The position numbers and the translations under genes are program-made. Below, piece by piece: positions 43,915 to 52,791 of a stretch of 64,000 bases of DNA (position 1 is the first letter of the stretch; the number at the start of each line of letters is the position of its first letter). The notes below the pieces were generated by a model. It did no database searches and was not told the origin of the DNA. It saw only the letters and a program-made list of their open reading frames with translations. Source of the DNA: Alphaproteobacteria bacterium (GTDB lineage: Bacteria; Myxococcota_A; UBA796; CAJQPC01); assembly GCA_020632795.1 (NCBI GenBank), contig JACKEV010000016.1, positions 248,001-312,000 on the forward strand, read 5' to 3'.

Positions 43915-46011
43915 TCAGTCCCGGCTCAGATAAAGCTGGCGCGCGTAGTCGGCCACCATCCGGTGGGTGTTGAAGCGGGGCAGGCAGGTGGCGATCGAGC
44001 GCTTCATCCTGCGGATCCAGGCGCGCGGCAGGCCGTTGGCGTCCCGGTCGTAGAAGGCCGGCACCACCTCGGTCTCCAGCAGGGTGTAGAGGGCGTCGGC
44101 GTCGGCGGCGTCCTGCTCCTCGACGGTGTCGTAGGCGCGGGGCTCGCCGATGGCCCAGCCGTTGGAGCCGTCGAAGCCCTCAGGCCACCAGCCGTCCAGC
44201 ACCGAGGCGTTGAGGCCGCCGTTGAGGGCGGCCTTCTGGCCGGAGGTGCCCGAGGCCTCGCGGGGGCGGCGGGGGTTGTTGAGCCACACGTCCGCGCCCC
44301 GGGTCAGCAGGGCGCCCAGGCTGATGTCGTACTCCTTGAGGAACACCACGCGCCCCCGGAAGGCGCTGCGGCGGGTCCAGCGCAGCACCTCGGCGAGCAG
44401 CGCCTGACCGTGGAGATCCCGGGGGTGGGCCTTGCCCGCGAACATGACCTGGATCGGGCGGTCGCCGCAGAGCAGGGCCTCCAGGCGGGCGGGGTCGGTG
44501 AACAGGAGGTTGGCGCGCTTGTAGGGGGCGAAGCGGCGGGCGAAGCCGATGGTGAGGGTGTCGGGGGCCAGGGCCTCGCTGCGCAGCTCGCTGCGGCAGG
44601 CCTCGACCAGCCGGGCGCGGGCGCGGCTGTGGGCGGCCCAGAGGGCGTCGTCCGGCAGGGCCTCGACCGCCTCCAGCCAGCCCTCGGGGTCGTGCAGGCG
44701 CGCGATCCAGTCGGGCACGTGGGCATCGAGCAACTCCCGCACCCCGTCGTCCATCCAGAACAGGGGGTGGACGCCGTTGGTGATGTGGCCGATGGGGACC
44801 TCGTCCGCGGAGAGGGCCTCGGGGTAGAGGTTCTTCCACATCTCCCGGCTGATCTCCCCGTGCAGGGCCGAGACGCCGTTGGCCGCCCGGGAGAGCTTGA
44901 GCGCCATCACCGTCATGCACAGCGGCTCGTGGATGTCCCCGGGGCGGACCCTGCCCAGGTCCATGAGGGTGCCGTGGGGCCAGCCCATCGCGTCCCGATA
45001 GCCCCCCAGGGCCTCGTTCAGGGTGTCCCAGCCGAAGCGATCGTGGCCGGCGGGGACGGGGGTGTGGGTGGTGAACACCGTGCGGCTGCGCACGTCGCGC
45101 AAGGCGGCGGGCATGGGCTGCCCCTGGCTGACCCGGCGGCGCACCCGCTCCAGCGCGGCGAAGGCGCAGTGGCCCTCGTTGAGGTGGACGACCTGGGGGC
45201 GGATGCCCAGGGCGTCGAGGACAGCCACGCCGCCCACCCCCAGCAGCACCTCCTGGGCGATGCGGGTGCGGGTGTCGCCGCCGTAGAGCTGGTGGGTGTA
45301 GTAGCGGTGTTCGAAGCTGTTGCCGTCGTGGTCGCTGTCCAGGAGCAGCAGGCGCGCCCGGCCCAGGCGCAGCTCCCAGACCCGCGCGGTGTAGCTGTGG
45401 TGGCCGTGGGGGATGCGGACCAGCAGCGGGCCGCCGTCGTCGCCCCGCAGCATCCGCACCGGCAGGCGCTCGAAGCGCGCGTTGGGGTAGGCGACCACCT
45501 GAACGCCGTCGTCGATCACCTGGCGGAAGTAGCCCTGGCGGTAGAGCAGGCTCACCCCGATGAAGTCCAGGCCGAGGTCCGAGGCCGAGCGGGCGTGGTC
45601 CCCGGCGAGCACCCCAAGCCCCCCGGAGTAGGTGCGCACCGACTCGTGCAGGCCGAACTCCATCGAGAAGTAGACGATCGGGCCGGCCCCCCCCGGGGCC
45701 AGGTCCGGGACGTTGCGCCGCGCCCAGGTGTCCTCCGCGCGCAGGTACGCGGCGAAGCGCGCGTGCGTGTCATTCAGCCGGCGAAGAAAGTCGGCGTCGG
45801 TCGAGAGCGCCTCCAGCCGGCGAGGGCCGAGGTCGCGGAGCACCGCGACGGGGTTGTGCCGGGAGCGCTGCCACAGCTCGGGCTCCAGCTCGCCCATGAG
45901 GGCGGTGGCCTGGGGATCCCAGCTCCACCAGAGGTTCATGGCGAGGTCGGCCAGAGGCGCGAGCGGGGGGGGCAGCAGCTCGCTCAAGGCGGTGTCGTGG
46001 CTTGCGTTCAT
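43915..46011 (-). CDS. glgP: Alpha-glucan (glycogen/maltodextrin) phosphorylase
   Basis: 698 residues from ATG 46011, the short bacterial type (about 700 rather than 800+). Conserved landmarks: MNLWWSWDPQATAL, IVYFSMEFGLHESVRTYSGGLGVLAGDH, LNEGHCAFAALE, FTTHTPVPAGHDRF, HITNGVHPLFW, FARRFAPYKRANLL, VMFAGKAHPRD, and the PLP lysine in GTSGQKAALNGG (Lys593). It cleaves alpha-1,4-glucans with phosphate to glucose-1-phosphate. It sits 69 bp upstream of the binding-protein gene on the same strand; a shared transcript is possible but the metabolic link is unclear. Confidence 0.92.
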   Translation of the reverse strand: MNASHDTALSELLPPPLAPLADLAMNLWWSWDPQATALMGELEPELWQRSRHNPVAVLRDLGPRRLEALSTDADFLRRLNDTHARFAAYLRAEDTWARRNVPDLAPGGAGPIVYFSMEFGLHESVRTYSGGLGVLAGDHARSASDLGLDFIGVSLLYRQGYFRQVIDDGVQVVAYPNARFERLPVRMLRGDDGGPLLVRIPHGHHSYTARVWELRLGRARLLLLDSDHDGNSFEHRYYTHQLYGGDTRTRIAQEVLLGVGGVAVLDALGIRPQVVHLNEGHCAFAALERVRRRVSQGQPMPAALRDVRSRTVFTTHTPVPAGHDRFGWDTLNEALGGYRDAMGWPHGTLMDLGRVRPGDIHEPLCMTVMALKLSRAANGVSALHGEISREMWKNLYPEALSADEVPIGHITNGVHPLFWMDDGVRELLDAHVPDWIARLHDPEGWLEAVEALPDDALWAAHSRARARLVEACRSELRSEALAPDTLTIGFARRFAPYKRANLLFTDPARLEALLCGDRPIQVMFAGKAHPRDLHGQALLAEVLRWTRRSAFRGRVVFLKEYDISLGALLTRGADVWLNNPRRPREASGTSGQKAALNGGLNASVLDGWWPEGFDGSNGWAIGEPRAYDTVEEQDAADADALYTLLETEVVPAFYDRDANGLPRAWIRRMKRSIATCLPRFNTHRMVADYARQLYLSRD

Positions 46012-46128
46012 GGGGCTCTCCGATAAAGCCTTGGACCGGCCTGCTCCCGGATCGGCACACCGAGGCTTCGGGCTCAGGACCCCCATCGGGTATCCTGGCC
46101 GGCGCGGGTCGGACACGGACACGAGCGA

Positions 46129-48318
46129 ATGCGGCGTCTCATCGGAGAGGACATCCCCCGGACAGACGGCGTGGCCAAGGTCACAGGAGCGGCCCGGTAC
46201 GTCGACGATCTGCAGGTCGAAGGCTGCCTGTACGGGGCCACGGTGCGCTCCACCCACGCCCACGCGGCGATCCGCGGGATCACCCTGAACCTGGACTATG
46301 ACTGGTCCGATGTCGTGGTGGTCACCTCGGTGGACGTGCCCGGCCACAACTGCGTGCTGTTGATGACCGAGGACCAGCCCGTGCTCGCCGAGCAGGTGGT
46401 CCGGCACGTCACCGAGCCGGTGGCCCTGGTCGCCGCGCCCACCCGCGAGAAGGCCCTGGAGGCCGCCCGCAACGTCCGGATCATGTACCGGCCCCTGCCC
46501 GCGCTGCTCGACCCGCTGCTGAGCGAGGACAACCAGATCCTGCTCCACGGCAGCGACAACGTCTTCAAGCGCATCACCATCGAGAAGGGCGACGTGGGCT
46601 CGGTCACCGGGGGCCGGCTCATCTCCGGGACCTATCAGGTGGGCCACCAGGAGCAGCTCTACATCGAGCCCCAGGGCATGCTCGCCGTGCCCCGCGACGA
46701 CGGCGGGATCACCATCATCGGCTCGATGCAGTGCCCCTACTACATCCAGAAGGCGCTCTGTCACCTGCTGGGTCACGATCGGGTGAACGTGGTCCAGGCG
46801 GCCACCGGCGGAGGCTTCGGCGGCAAGGAGGAGTACCCCTCCATGATCGCCGCCCACGCGGCGCTGCTGGCGCTCAAGTGCGAGGCCCCGGTCAAGCTCA
46901 TCTATCGCCGGGACGAGGACCTGCGCGCCACCACCAAGCGGCACCCGGCCCACGCCCGCCTGCACACCCGGGTCGACGACGACGGCCGCCTGCTCTCCAT
47001 CGAGGGCGAGCTCGTCCTGGACGGCGGGGCCTACCTCACCCTGTCGCCGGTTGTGCTCTCCCGGGCGCTGCTGCACCTCACCGGGCCCTACGCCTGCGAG
47101 AACGTGCACCTCCACGGCAAGGTCGTGGCCACCCACACGCCGCCCAACGGGGCCTTCCGGGGCTTCGGCGCGCCCCAGGCCATGTTCGCGATGGAGCGGC
47201 ACATGGACCGGATCGCCCGGACCCTGCACATGGATCCCGTGGAGATCCGCCGGATCAACCTGCTGCGGTCGGGGGACCGCACCGCCACCGGGCAGGTGCT
47301 GGACGACAGCGCGGCCCACGAGGTGCTCGACCAGGCCCTGGCGTCCGCGCGGGCCTCCTCGCCGCCGCCGCCGGCCCGTCACCCCGGGGGCGGGGGCGAC
47401 GCCGTGCGCCAGCTCCCCGGGCGCGGCGTGTCGATGGTCTTCCACGGCTGCGGTTTCACCGGCAACGGCGAGGCCCGGCTGAAGGGCCGCGTCGCCCTGG
47501 AGCTGGTGAACGACCGCATCCGCGTCCTCACCGCGTCCACCGACATCGGCCAGGGCACCGACACCATCTTCCCCGAGATCGTCGCCGAGGTGCTGGGCGT
47601 GCCGATGGAGCGGGTGGAGATGGCGCCCCATGATACCGCGGCGGTGCCGGACTCGGGGCCCACGGTGGCCTCCCGCACGGCGATGGTCGTGGGCGGGGTG
47701 GTCGCGGAGTGCGCCCGGCGGCTCCACCAGGCCCTGGAGGCCGAGGTGGGCCGCTCCATGCCCTTCCGTCAGCTCCTGGCCCGGCGCCGCAGCGACACGC
47801 CCCTTCGGGTCGAGCACGCCTACGCCGACAGCGGGCAGCTCCAGTGGGACGAGGTGCTCTACCGCGGCGACGCCTACCCCACCTACGGGTGGTCCTGCAC
47901 GGTGGTCGACCTGGCGGTCGACGTGGACACCGGCCAGGTCAGCTACCAGCGCGTCGTCACCGCCACCGACGTGGGGCGCGCCCTGAACCCCACCCTCTGC
48001 GCGGGCCAGATCGAGGGCGGCGTGCTCCAGGCCCTGGGCTACGCCACCTGCGAGGAGGTGGTGGTCGACGACCAGGGGCAGATGGTGAACGACCGCCTCA
48101 CCAACTACATCATCCCCACCGCCCTGGACGCGCCGGAGATGCGCACCCTGCTGGTGGAGCACCCCTACGCGGGCGGGCCCTTCGGCGCGAAGGGGGTGGG
48201 GGAGATCCCCATGGACGGCCCTGCGGCGGCGGTCGCCCAGGCCATCGAGGCCGCCACCGGCGCGGTGCTCGACCGGCTCCCGATGACCCCCGAGCGGGTC
48301 CTGGAGGCGATGCCATGA
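46129..48318 (+). CDS. Molybdenum hydroxylase large (molybdopterin) subunit, xanthine dehydrogenase family
   Basis: 729 residues. Begins RRLIGEDIPRTDGVAKVTGAARYVDD, the usual start of CoxL/XdhA-type Mo subunits, followed by ATGGGFGGKEEYPSMIAAHAA, PPNGAFRGFGAPQAMFAME and a C-terminal PFGAKGVGEIPMDGPAAAVAQAIEAA. It would hold the Mo-cytosine-dinucleotide cofactor and hydroxylate a purine, aldehyde or N-heterocycle. Gene order Mo, Fe-S, FAD is run together by 4- and 14-base overlaps. No XdhC-like maturation gene is seen in the window. The substrate cannot be assigned. Confidence 0.9.
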   Translation: MRRLIGEDIPRTDGVAKVTGAARYVDDLQVEGCLYGATVRSTHAHAAIRGITLNLDYDWSDVVVVTSVDVPGHNCVLLMTEDQPVLAEQVVRHVTEPVALVAAPTREKALEAARNVRIMYRPLPALLDPLLSEDNQILLHGSDNVFKRITIEKGDVGSVTGGRLISGTYQVGHQEQLYIEPQGMLAVPRDDGGITIIGSMQCPYYIQKALCHLLGHDRVNVVQAATGGGFGGKEEYPSMIAAHAALLALKCEAPVKLIYRRDEDLRATTKRHPAHARLHTRVDDDGRLLSIEGELVLDGGAYLTLSPVVLSRALLHLTGPYACENVHLHGKVVATHTPPNGAFRGFGAPQAMFAMERHMDRIARTLHMDPVEIRRINLLRSGDRTATGQVLDDSAAHEVLDQALASARASSPPPPARHPGGGGDAVRQLPGRGVSMVFHGCGFTGNGEARLKGRVALELVNDRIRVLTASTDIGQGTDTIFPEIVAEVLGVPMERVEMAPHDTAAVPDSGPTVASRTAMVVGGVVAECARRLHQALEAEVGRSMPFRQLLARRRSDTPLRVEHAYADSGQLQWDEVLYRGDAYPTYGWSCTVVDLAVDVDTGQVSYQRVVTATDVGRALNPTLCAGQIEGGVLQALGYATCEEVVVDDQGQMVNDRLTNYIIPTALDAPEMRTLLVEHPYAGGPFGAKGVGEIPMDGPAAAVAQAIEAATGAVLDRLPMTPERVLEAMP

Positions 48319-48776
48319 GCGTCCGGTTCCAGCTCAACGGCGCCGCCGTGGAGGTCGACACCCTCCCGATGACCCGCCTCCTCGACGTGCTGCGCGAGCA
48401 GCTCGGCGCGACCGGCGCCAAGGAGGGCTGCGGCGAGGGGGAGTGCGGGAGCTGCACCGTGCTGCTCGACGGCGAGGCGGTCTGCTCCTGCCTGATCCCC
48501 GTCTGCCAGGTCCAGGGGCGCGCGGTGACCACCGTGGAGGGGCTGGCCCGGGACGGCGTGCTGACGGCCCTGCAGCGGGCCTTCATCAAGTACGGGGCGG
48601 CCCAGTGTGGCATCTGCACCCCGGGCTTCCTGATGACGGCGACCCAGCTCCGGTCCCGCGGAGGGCCGCTGGAGGCGTCCGAGGTGCGCGAGGCCCTCGC
48701 CGGCAACCTGTGCCGCTGCACCGGGTACCAGAAGATCATCGACGCGGTCGTGGAGGCGCTCGGTGCTGACCAGTAG
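48315..48776 (+). CDS. Molybdenum hydroxylase [2Fe-2S] small subunit
   Basis: 153 residues from ATG 48315 (ATGA overlap). The plant-type cluster has Cys39, Cys44, Cys47 and Cys59 (GCGEGECGSCTVLLDG), and the second, alpha-helical cluster has CGIC (Cys98, Cys101) with CRC (Cys133, Cys135) in GNLCRCTGYQKI. These carry electrons from the Mo centre to FAD. Length and spacing match the CoxS/XdhC-type family. Confidence 0.95.
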   Translation: MSVRFQLNGAAVEVDTLPMTRLLDVLREQLGATGAKEGCGEGECGSCTVLLDGEAVCSCLIPVCQVQGRAVTTVEGLARDGVLTALQRAFIKYGAAQCGICTPGFLMTATQLRSRGGPLEASEVREALAGNLCRCTGYQKIIDAVVEALGADQ

Positions 48777-49605
48777 GGCCAACGTCCGCAGCCCGCGCAC
48801 CCTGGAGGAGGCCCTCGCCGCCCGCGCGAACCACCCCGACGGCGTGATCCTGGCCGGGGGCACCGACCTGATGGTGCAGATCGAGGCCGGGCAGCTCAAC
48901 CCCAGCCACGTCATCGACCTCAGCGGGGTCGGGGTGCTGCGCGGGATCCAGCCGCGCGACGGCTACACCTGGATCGGGGCGCTGACCACCTACACCCAGC
49001 TCATCCACGCCCCGCACCTCGCGACCGAGGCGCCTTCCCTGGTCGAGGCCGCCCGCACCTGCGGCGCGCTCCAGATCCAGAACCGGGGGACCCTGGGGGG
49101 CAACATCGGCAACGCCTCCCCGGCGGGGGACACGCTGCCGGTGCTGCTGTCCCTGGACGCGGTCGTCGAGCTGGCCTCGGCCCGGCGGGGCCTGCGGCTG
49201 GTGCCCGCCGAGCGCTTCTTCGTGGGCTACCGCGCCCTGGCCATGAAGCCCGACGAGATCATCACCGGGGTGCGCATCCCCCAGCGCCACCCGGGCGACC
49301 TCACCGGGTTCCGCAAGGTGGGCACGCGCGCCGCACAGGCCATCTCGAAGGTGGTGATGGCGGCTCGACTTCGCTTCACCGCGGACGGCATCCAGCAGGC
49401 CCGGATCGCGTTCGGCTCGGTCGCCCCCACGCCGGTCCGATGCCCCCACGTCGAGCGGGCTCTGGAGGGTGGCCCGCTGCGTCCGGGGGCCTGGGCCCAC
49501 CTCTCGGAGGACATCGCGCCCATCGACGACGTGCGCTCCAGCGCCCGCTACCGGATGCAGGTGGCCACCAACGTGCTCCGGGCCTGGCTGGAGTCCCTGG
49601 GCTGA
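48763..49605 (+). CDS. Molybdenum hydroxylase FAD subunit
   Basis: 280 residues from GTG 48763, overlapping the Fe-S gene by 14 bp. FAD-binding elements AGGTDLMVQIEAGQ, TYTQLIHAPHL, QNRGTLGGNIGNASPAGDTLP and TGFRKVGTRAAQAISKV match CoxM-type subunits. It passes electrons onward to an acceptor such as NAD+ or quinone. Completes the L-S-M trimer encoded by the three overlapping genes. Confidence 0.93.
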   Translation: MLTSRANVRSPRTLEEALAARANHPDGVILAGGTDLMVQIEAGQLNPSHVIDLSGVGVLRGIQPRDGYTWIGALTTYTQLIHAPHLATEAPSLVEAARTCGALQIQNRGTLGGNIGNASPAGDTLPVLLSLDAVVELASARRGLRLVPAERFFVGYRALAMKPDEIITGVRIPQRHPGDLTGFRKVGTRAAQAISKVVMAARLRFTADGIQQARIAFGSVAPTPVRCPHVERALEGGPLRPGAWAHLSEDIAPIDDVRSSARYRMQVATNVLRAWLESLG

Positions 49606-49644
49606 CGGTGTAGCATGAGTCCCGATCCATCTGTGTTCTGAGCG

Positions 49645-50814
49645 ATGCCACGACCTCCCATGCCCGCGCCTGACGTCGCCCGGATCCCCGGGGCGGTGTT
49701 CTCCAGGATCGCGGACAAGCTGCGCGCGCACCAGGGCGAGCTGTTCCCCCTGCACGTCGGGGACACCTGGATGGAGCCTGCTGAGGGCGCGCGCATGCAG
49801 GACCTCACCGTCCATGACCACCCCGGCATGCACCGATACACCTCGCCCCAGGGCATGCCCGCGCTGATCGACGCGGTGGTGGACAAGGCGCGGGCGATCA
49901 ACGGGCTGCCGGCCGAGCGGGGCTCGGTGCTGATCACCACCGGGGCCACCGGGGGGCTGGGCGCGGCCATCGGCATGCTCGCCTCCCCCGGCGAGGAGAT
50001 CCTGATCCTCGCGCCGTTCTGGCCCTTGATCCGTGGGATCGTCCGGACCTTCCGCGCGGTCCCCGTCGAGGTCCCCTTCTTCGACGTCGTCGACTCCGCC
50101 GAGGCGGCGGTGGAGGCCATCCGCGGCCGGATCTCGCCGCGCACGGTGGCGCTCTACGTGTCGACCCCCTCGAACCCCACCGGGCGGGTGATCCCGGCGA
50201 GCTGGCTCCAGGCCATCGCCGAGCTGGCGCGCCGCGAGGATCTCTGGCTGCTCTCCGATGAGGTCTACGAGGACTACGTCTATGACGGCGCGCACACCTC
50301 GATCGGGGCCTTCGCGCCGGAGCGGACCTTCACGGCCTTCTCGTTCTCCAAGGCCTATGGCATGGCCGGCAACCGCACCGGCTACCTGGTGGGGCCGCCG
50401 GAGGCGATGCTGAGCTGCCGCAAGGTCTCCACCCACACATATTACTCTGCCCCTACATCCGGGCAGCTCGCCGGTCTGCGTGCGCTACAGTCGGGATCGG
50501 AGTGGCTCGCTGCGGCTCGCCGCAGCTACCAGCAGGCAGGAGACGACGCTGCACATGTCCTCGGGCTGCCGAGACCGCAGGGCTCGACGTTCCTCTTCGT
50601 GGACGTCAGCGCCTGCTGTGATGAGCGCGGTGTCTTCGGGTTCCTGGAGGACGCATTGGACGACGGTCTGGTGCTTGCCCCTGGACCATCGTTCGGAAAG
50701 GGATACGAGGGCTGGGTCCGGCTTTGCTTCACGTCTGCGCCACCTGACCGGGTGGCGGTCGCTGTTCGGAGACTGAAGGCGCGCCTGGACCCGTCACGCG
50801 GGAGTGCTGTATGA
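49645..50814 (+). CDS. PLP-dependent class I/II aminotransferase
   Basis: 389 residues. LHVGDTWMEPAEGA, YTSPQGMPALIDAVVDKA, ITTGATGGLGAAIGMLASPG, STPSNPTGRVIP, LLSDEVYEDYVYDG and the Schiff-base lysine in FSFSKAYGMAGNRTG (Lys236) are those of the aspartate-aminotransferase fold family. It transfers amino groups between an amino acid and a keto acid; substrate not determined. Its TGA overlaps the ATG of the OmpA gene (ATGA), an odd pairing. Codon usage in the last third (about 50420-50814) is slightly less GC-biased. Confidence 0.9.
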   Translation: MPRPPMPAPDVARIPGAVFSRIADKLRAHQGELFPLHVGDTWMEPAEGARMQDLTVHDHPGMHRYTSPQGMPALIDAVVDKARAINGLPAERGSVLITTGATGGLGAAIGMLASPGEEILILAPFWPLIRGIVRTFRAVPVEVPFFDVVDSAEAAVEAIRGRISPRTVALYVSTPSNPTGRVIPASWLQAIAELARREDLWLLSDEVYEDYVYDGAHTSIGAFAPERTFTAFSFSKAYGMAGNRTGYLVGPPEAMLSCRKVSTHTYYSAPTSGQLAGLRALQSGSEWLAAARRSYQQAGDDAAHVLGLPRPQGSTFLFVDVSACCDERGVFGFLEDALDDGLVLAPGPSFGKGYEGWVRLCFTSAPPDRVAVAVRRLKARLDPSRGSAV

Positions 50815-52784
50815 GTGGAAGGATGTGCGGAATCGCAAGCTGGGTTGCAGCGGTCGCGGCGTTGCTCGCCGTCTGGTTCGTCCCTGGGGTGGCCTCTGCG
50901 CAGGCGCTCACCATCGACGGGGAGCCGGTCGAGGTGCCCCTGGTGGCCTCGGACCTGTTCCGGCCCTCGATCGACGCCACGCGCTCGGTCTGGACCGACG
51001 ACGCCAGCATGCCCGGGCGGAACACCCTTTTTGTCCGCACCAGCCTCTACTGGGTCAACAAGCCCTTCGTCTGGGAGCGCGGGGACGAGAGCATCGACAC
51101 CATCGTGGGCAACGCCTTCGCCCTGAGCATCGGCGCGGGCTACGGCCTGGGGCGGGCCCGGGTGGGCGTCACCGCGCCGGTCTACCTCTGGTCCAACGGT
51201 GACCTCCAGACCGCCAGCGGCGCCGCGCTCGGCGATCCCAACCTCGACGCGCGCGTCGTCGCGGTGGAGGGCGAAAACCGCGCCCGACCCGGCCTGGCCG
51301 TGATCGGTCGGGTGGGGCTGCCCCTGGGCGCCAGCAACAAGCAGCTCGGCTACAGCAAGGTGAGCTGGCAGCTCGGCCTCGCCGCCGACTTCCAGATCGA
51401 CGCCTTCAAGCTCGCGGCCAACATCGGCACCCACGGCGTGCCGCCGCTCGACCTGGGCTCGGTGAAGATCAACGATCTGCTCTGGTACAAGGTGGGCCTG
51501 GGCTACGAGGTCCGCGACAATGCAGGTCTGAGCCTGGATATCGCCGGGCACACCGCCTACAGCGCCTTCTTCAAGCCCGTCGCCAGCCCCGTCGAGGCCC
51601 TGCTCGGCGGCTTCTTCCCGATCCGCGAGGACTTCCTCGTGCAGGTCTTCGTCGGCCGCGGGCTGACCACCGGCGTGGGCTCCCCCGCCCTGCGCGCGGG
51701 GGCGGCGCTGTCCTACTACCGCAACCCCTACGCCGACGCCGACCTTGACGGCATCCCCGACAGCCGCGACCAGTGCCGCGACGACCCCGAGGATCACGAC
51801 ACCTGGCTGGACGAGGACGGCTGCCCCGACGTCGACAACGACAGCGACGGCTTCCTGGACGTGGACGACGGCTGTCCCCTCGACGCCGAGGACAAGGACG
51901 ACTACGAGGACCACGACGGCTGCCCCGAGGGCAACGCCCTGGTCACCATCGAGCTGGTCTCCCCCGATGGCGAGGCTGTGCGCATGCCCAGCTACCGCCT
52001 GGTGCCCCGGGTCGGCGATCCGATGGCGTTCTCCAGCTCGCCCACCACCCAGAACCTCGCCGAGGGCTCCTGGCTGCTGGAGGCCACCGCCGACGGCATG
52101 CTCCCGCTGAGCAAGACCTTCGAGGTCCCGGCCGACGGCGCGATGCTGGTCCGCGAGATCATGCAGCCCGAGGCCAAGATGGGCCTGCTGGTCCTGCGCA
52201 TCCTGGACCCCGACGGCCAGCCCCTCGCCGGCACCTGGAAGCTCGACAACCTGAGCTACGAGTACGGCGCGTCCGGCGGCGTCGGTCGTCGCGAGGTGCC
52301 CGCCGGCGCCCACAGCGTCACGGCGCGGGCCCCCAACTATGCCCCCGCCACCGTGAGCGTGGACGTCCCGATCGACGGCGAGGCCGAGGTGGTGGTGGTC
52401 CTCAACCCCACCCGCGTCCGCGTGACCCGCGAGCGCATCGACATCGACGACAAGGTCTACTTCGAGTTCGACAAGGCCATCATCAAGCCCGAATCCTACA
52501 GCCTGCTCGACGAGGTCGCCCAGACCATCATCGACCACCCTGAGCTGCTGCGGATCCGGATCGAGGGCCACACCGACAGCAAGGGCAACGACGCCTACAA
52601 CATGCGCCTGTCCCAGGAGCGCGCGGACGCCGTCCGCATGTACTTCCAGAACAAGGGCGTCGAGGCCTCGCGCCTGGTGAGCATCGGCTTCGGTGAGACC
52701 CGCCCCATCGACACGAACGAGACCGAAGCGGGCCGCGCCAACAACCGCCGCGTCGCCTTCTACATCGAGGAGCGCTCGGACTGA
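50811..52784 (+). CDS. OmpA-family protein with beta-barrel, TSP3 repeats and PEGA-like domain
   Basis: 657 residues from ATG 50811. Signal peptide ends near GVASAQ. Residues about 40-300 are amphipathic strands (a porin-like barrel); then calcium-binding thrombospondin type-3 repeats (DADLDGIPDSRDQCRDDPED, DGCPDVDNDSDGFLDVDDGC), a carbohydrate-like beta domain (PEGA-like: GSWLLEATADGMLPLSKTFEV) and a C-terminal OmpA domain. The peptidoglycan contacts expected of that domain are intact: GHTDSKGNDAYNMRLSQERAD has the Asp and Arg pair. It links the outer membrane to the cell wall. A paralogue follows 7 bp downstream. Confidence 0.85.
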   Translation: MSGRMCGIASWVAAVAALLAVWFVPGVASAQALTIDGEPVEVPLVASDLFRPSIDATRSVWTDDASMPGRNTLFVRTSLYWVNKPFVWERGDESIDTIVGNAFALSIGAGYGLGRARVGVTAPVYLWSNGDLQTASGAALGDPNLDARVVAVEGENRARPGLAVIGRVGLPLGASNKQLGYSKVSWQLGLAADFQIDAFKLAANIGTHGVPPLDLGSVKINDLLWYKVGLGYEVRDNAGLSLDIAGHTAYSAFFKPVASPVEALLGGFFPIREDFLVQVFVGRGLTTGVGSPALRAGAALSYYRNPYADADLDGIPDSRDQCRDDPEDHDTWLDEDGCPDVDNDSDGFLDVDDGCPLDAEDKDDYEDHDGCPEGNALVTIELVSPDGEAVRMPSYRLVPRVGDPMAFSSSPTTQNLAEGSWLLEATADGMLPLSKTFEVPADGAMLVREIMQPEAKMGLLVLRILDPDGQPLAGTWKLDNLSYEYGASGGVGRREVPAGAHSVTARAPNYAPATVSVDVPIDGEAEVVVVLNPTRVRVTRERIDIDDKVYFEFDKAIIKPESYSLLDEVAQTIIDHPELLRIRIEGHTDSKGNDAYNMRLSQERADAVRMYFQNKGVEASRLVSIGFGETRPIDTNETEAGRANNRRVAFYIEERSD

Positions 52785-52791
52785 GCTGTCC

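Noticed and set aside
41920..46026. Long plus-strand open frames opposite the transporter and phosphorylase genes
   Set aside because: Same GC-driven antisense artefact. The minus-strand genes have recognisable domains; the plus-strand products do not.
46012..48162. N-terminal extension of the phosphorylase frame antisense to the Mo-subunit gene
   Set aside because: The extension has no family match and lies opposite a gene with clear xanthine-dehydrogenase motifs. ATG 46011 gives a normal protein.
52693..52791. Upstream extension of the second OmpA-like gene
   Set aside because: It would overlap the coding end of the first OmpA gene. ATG 52792 begins a proper signal peptide.
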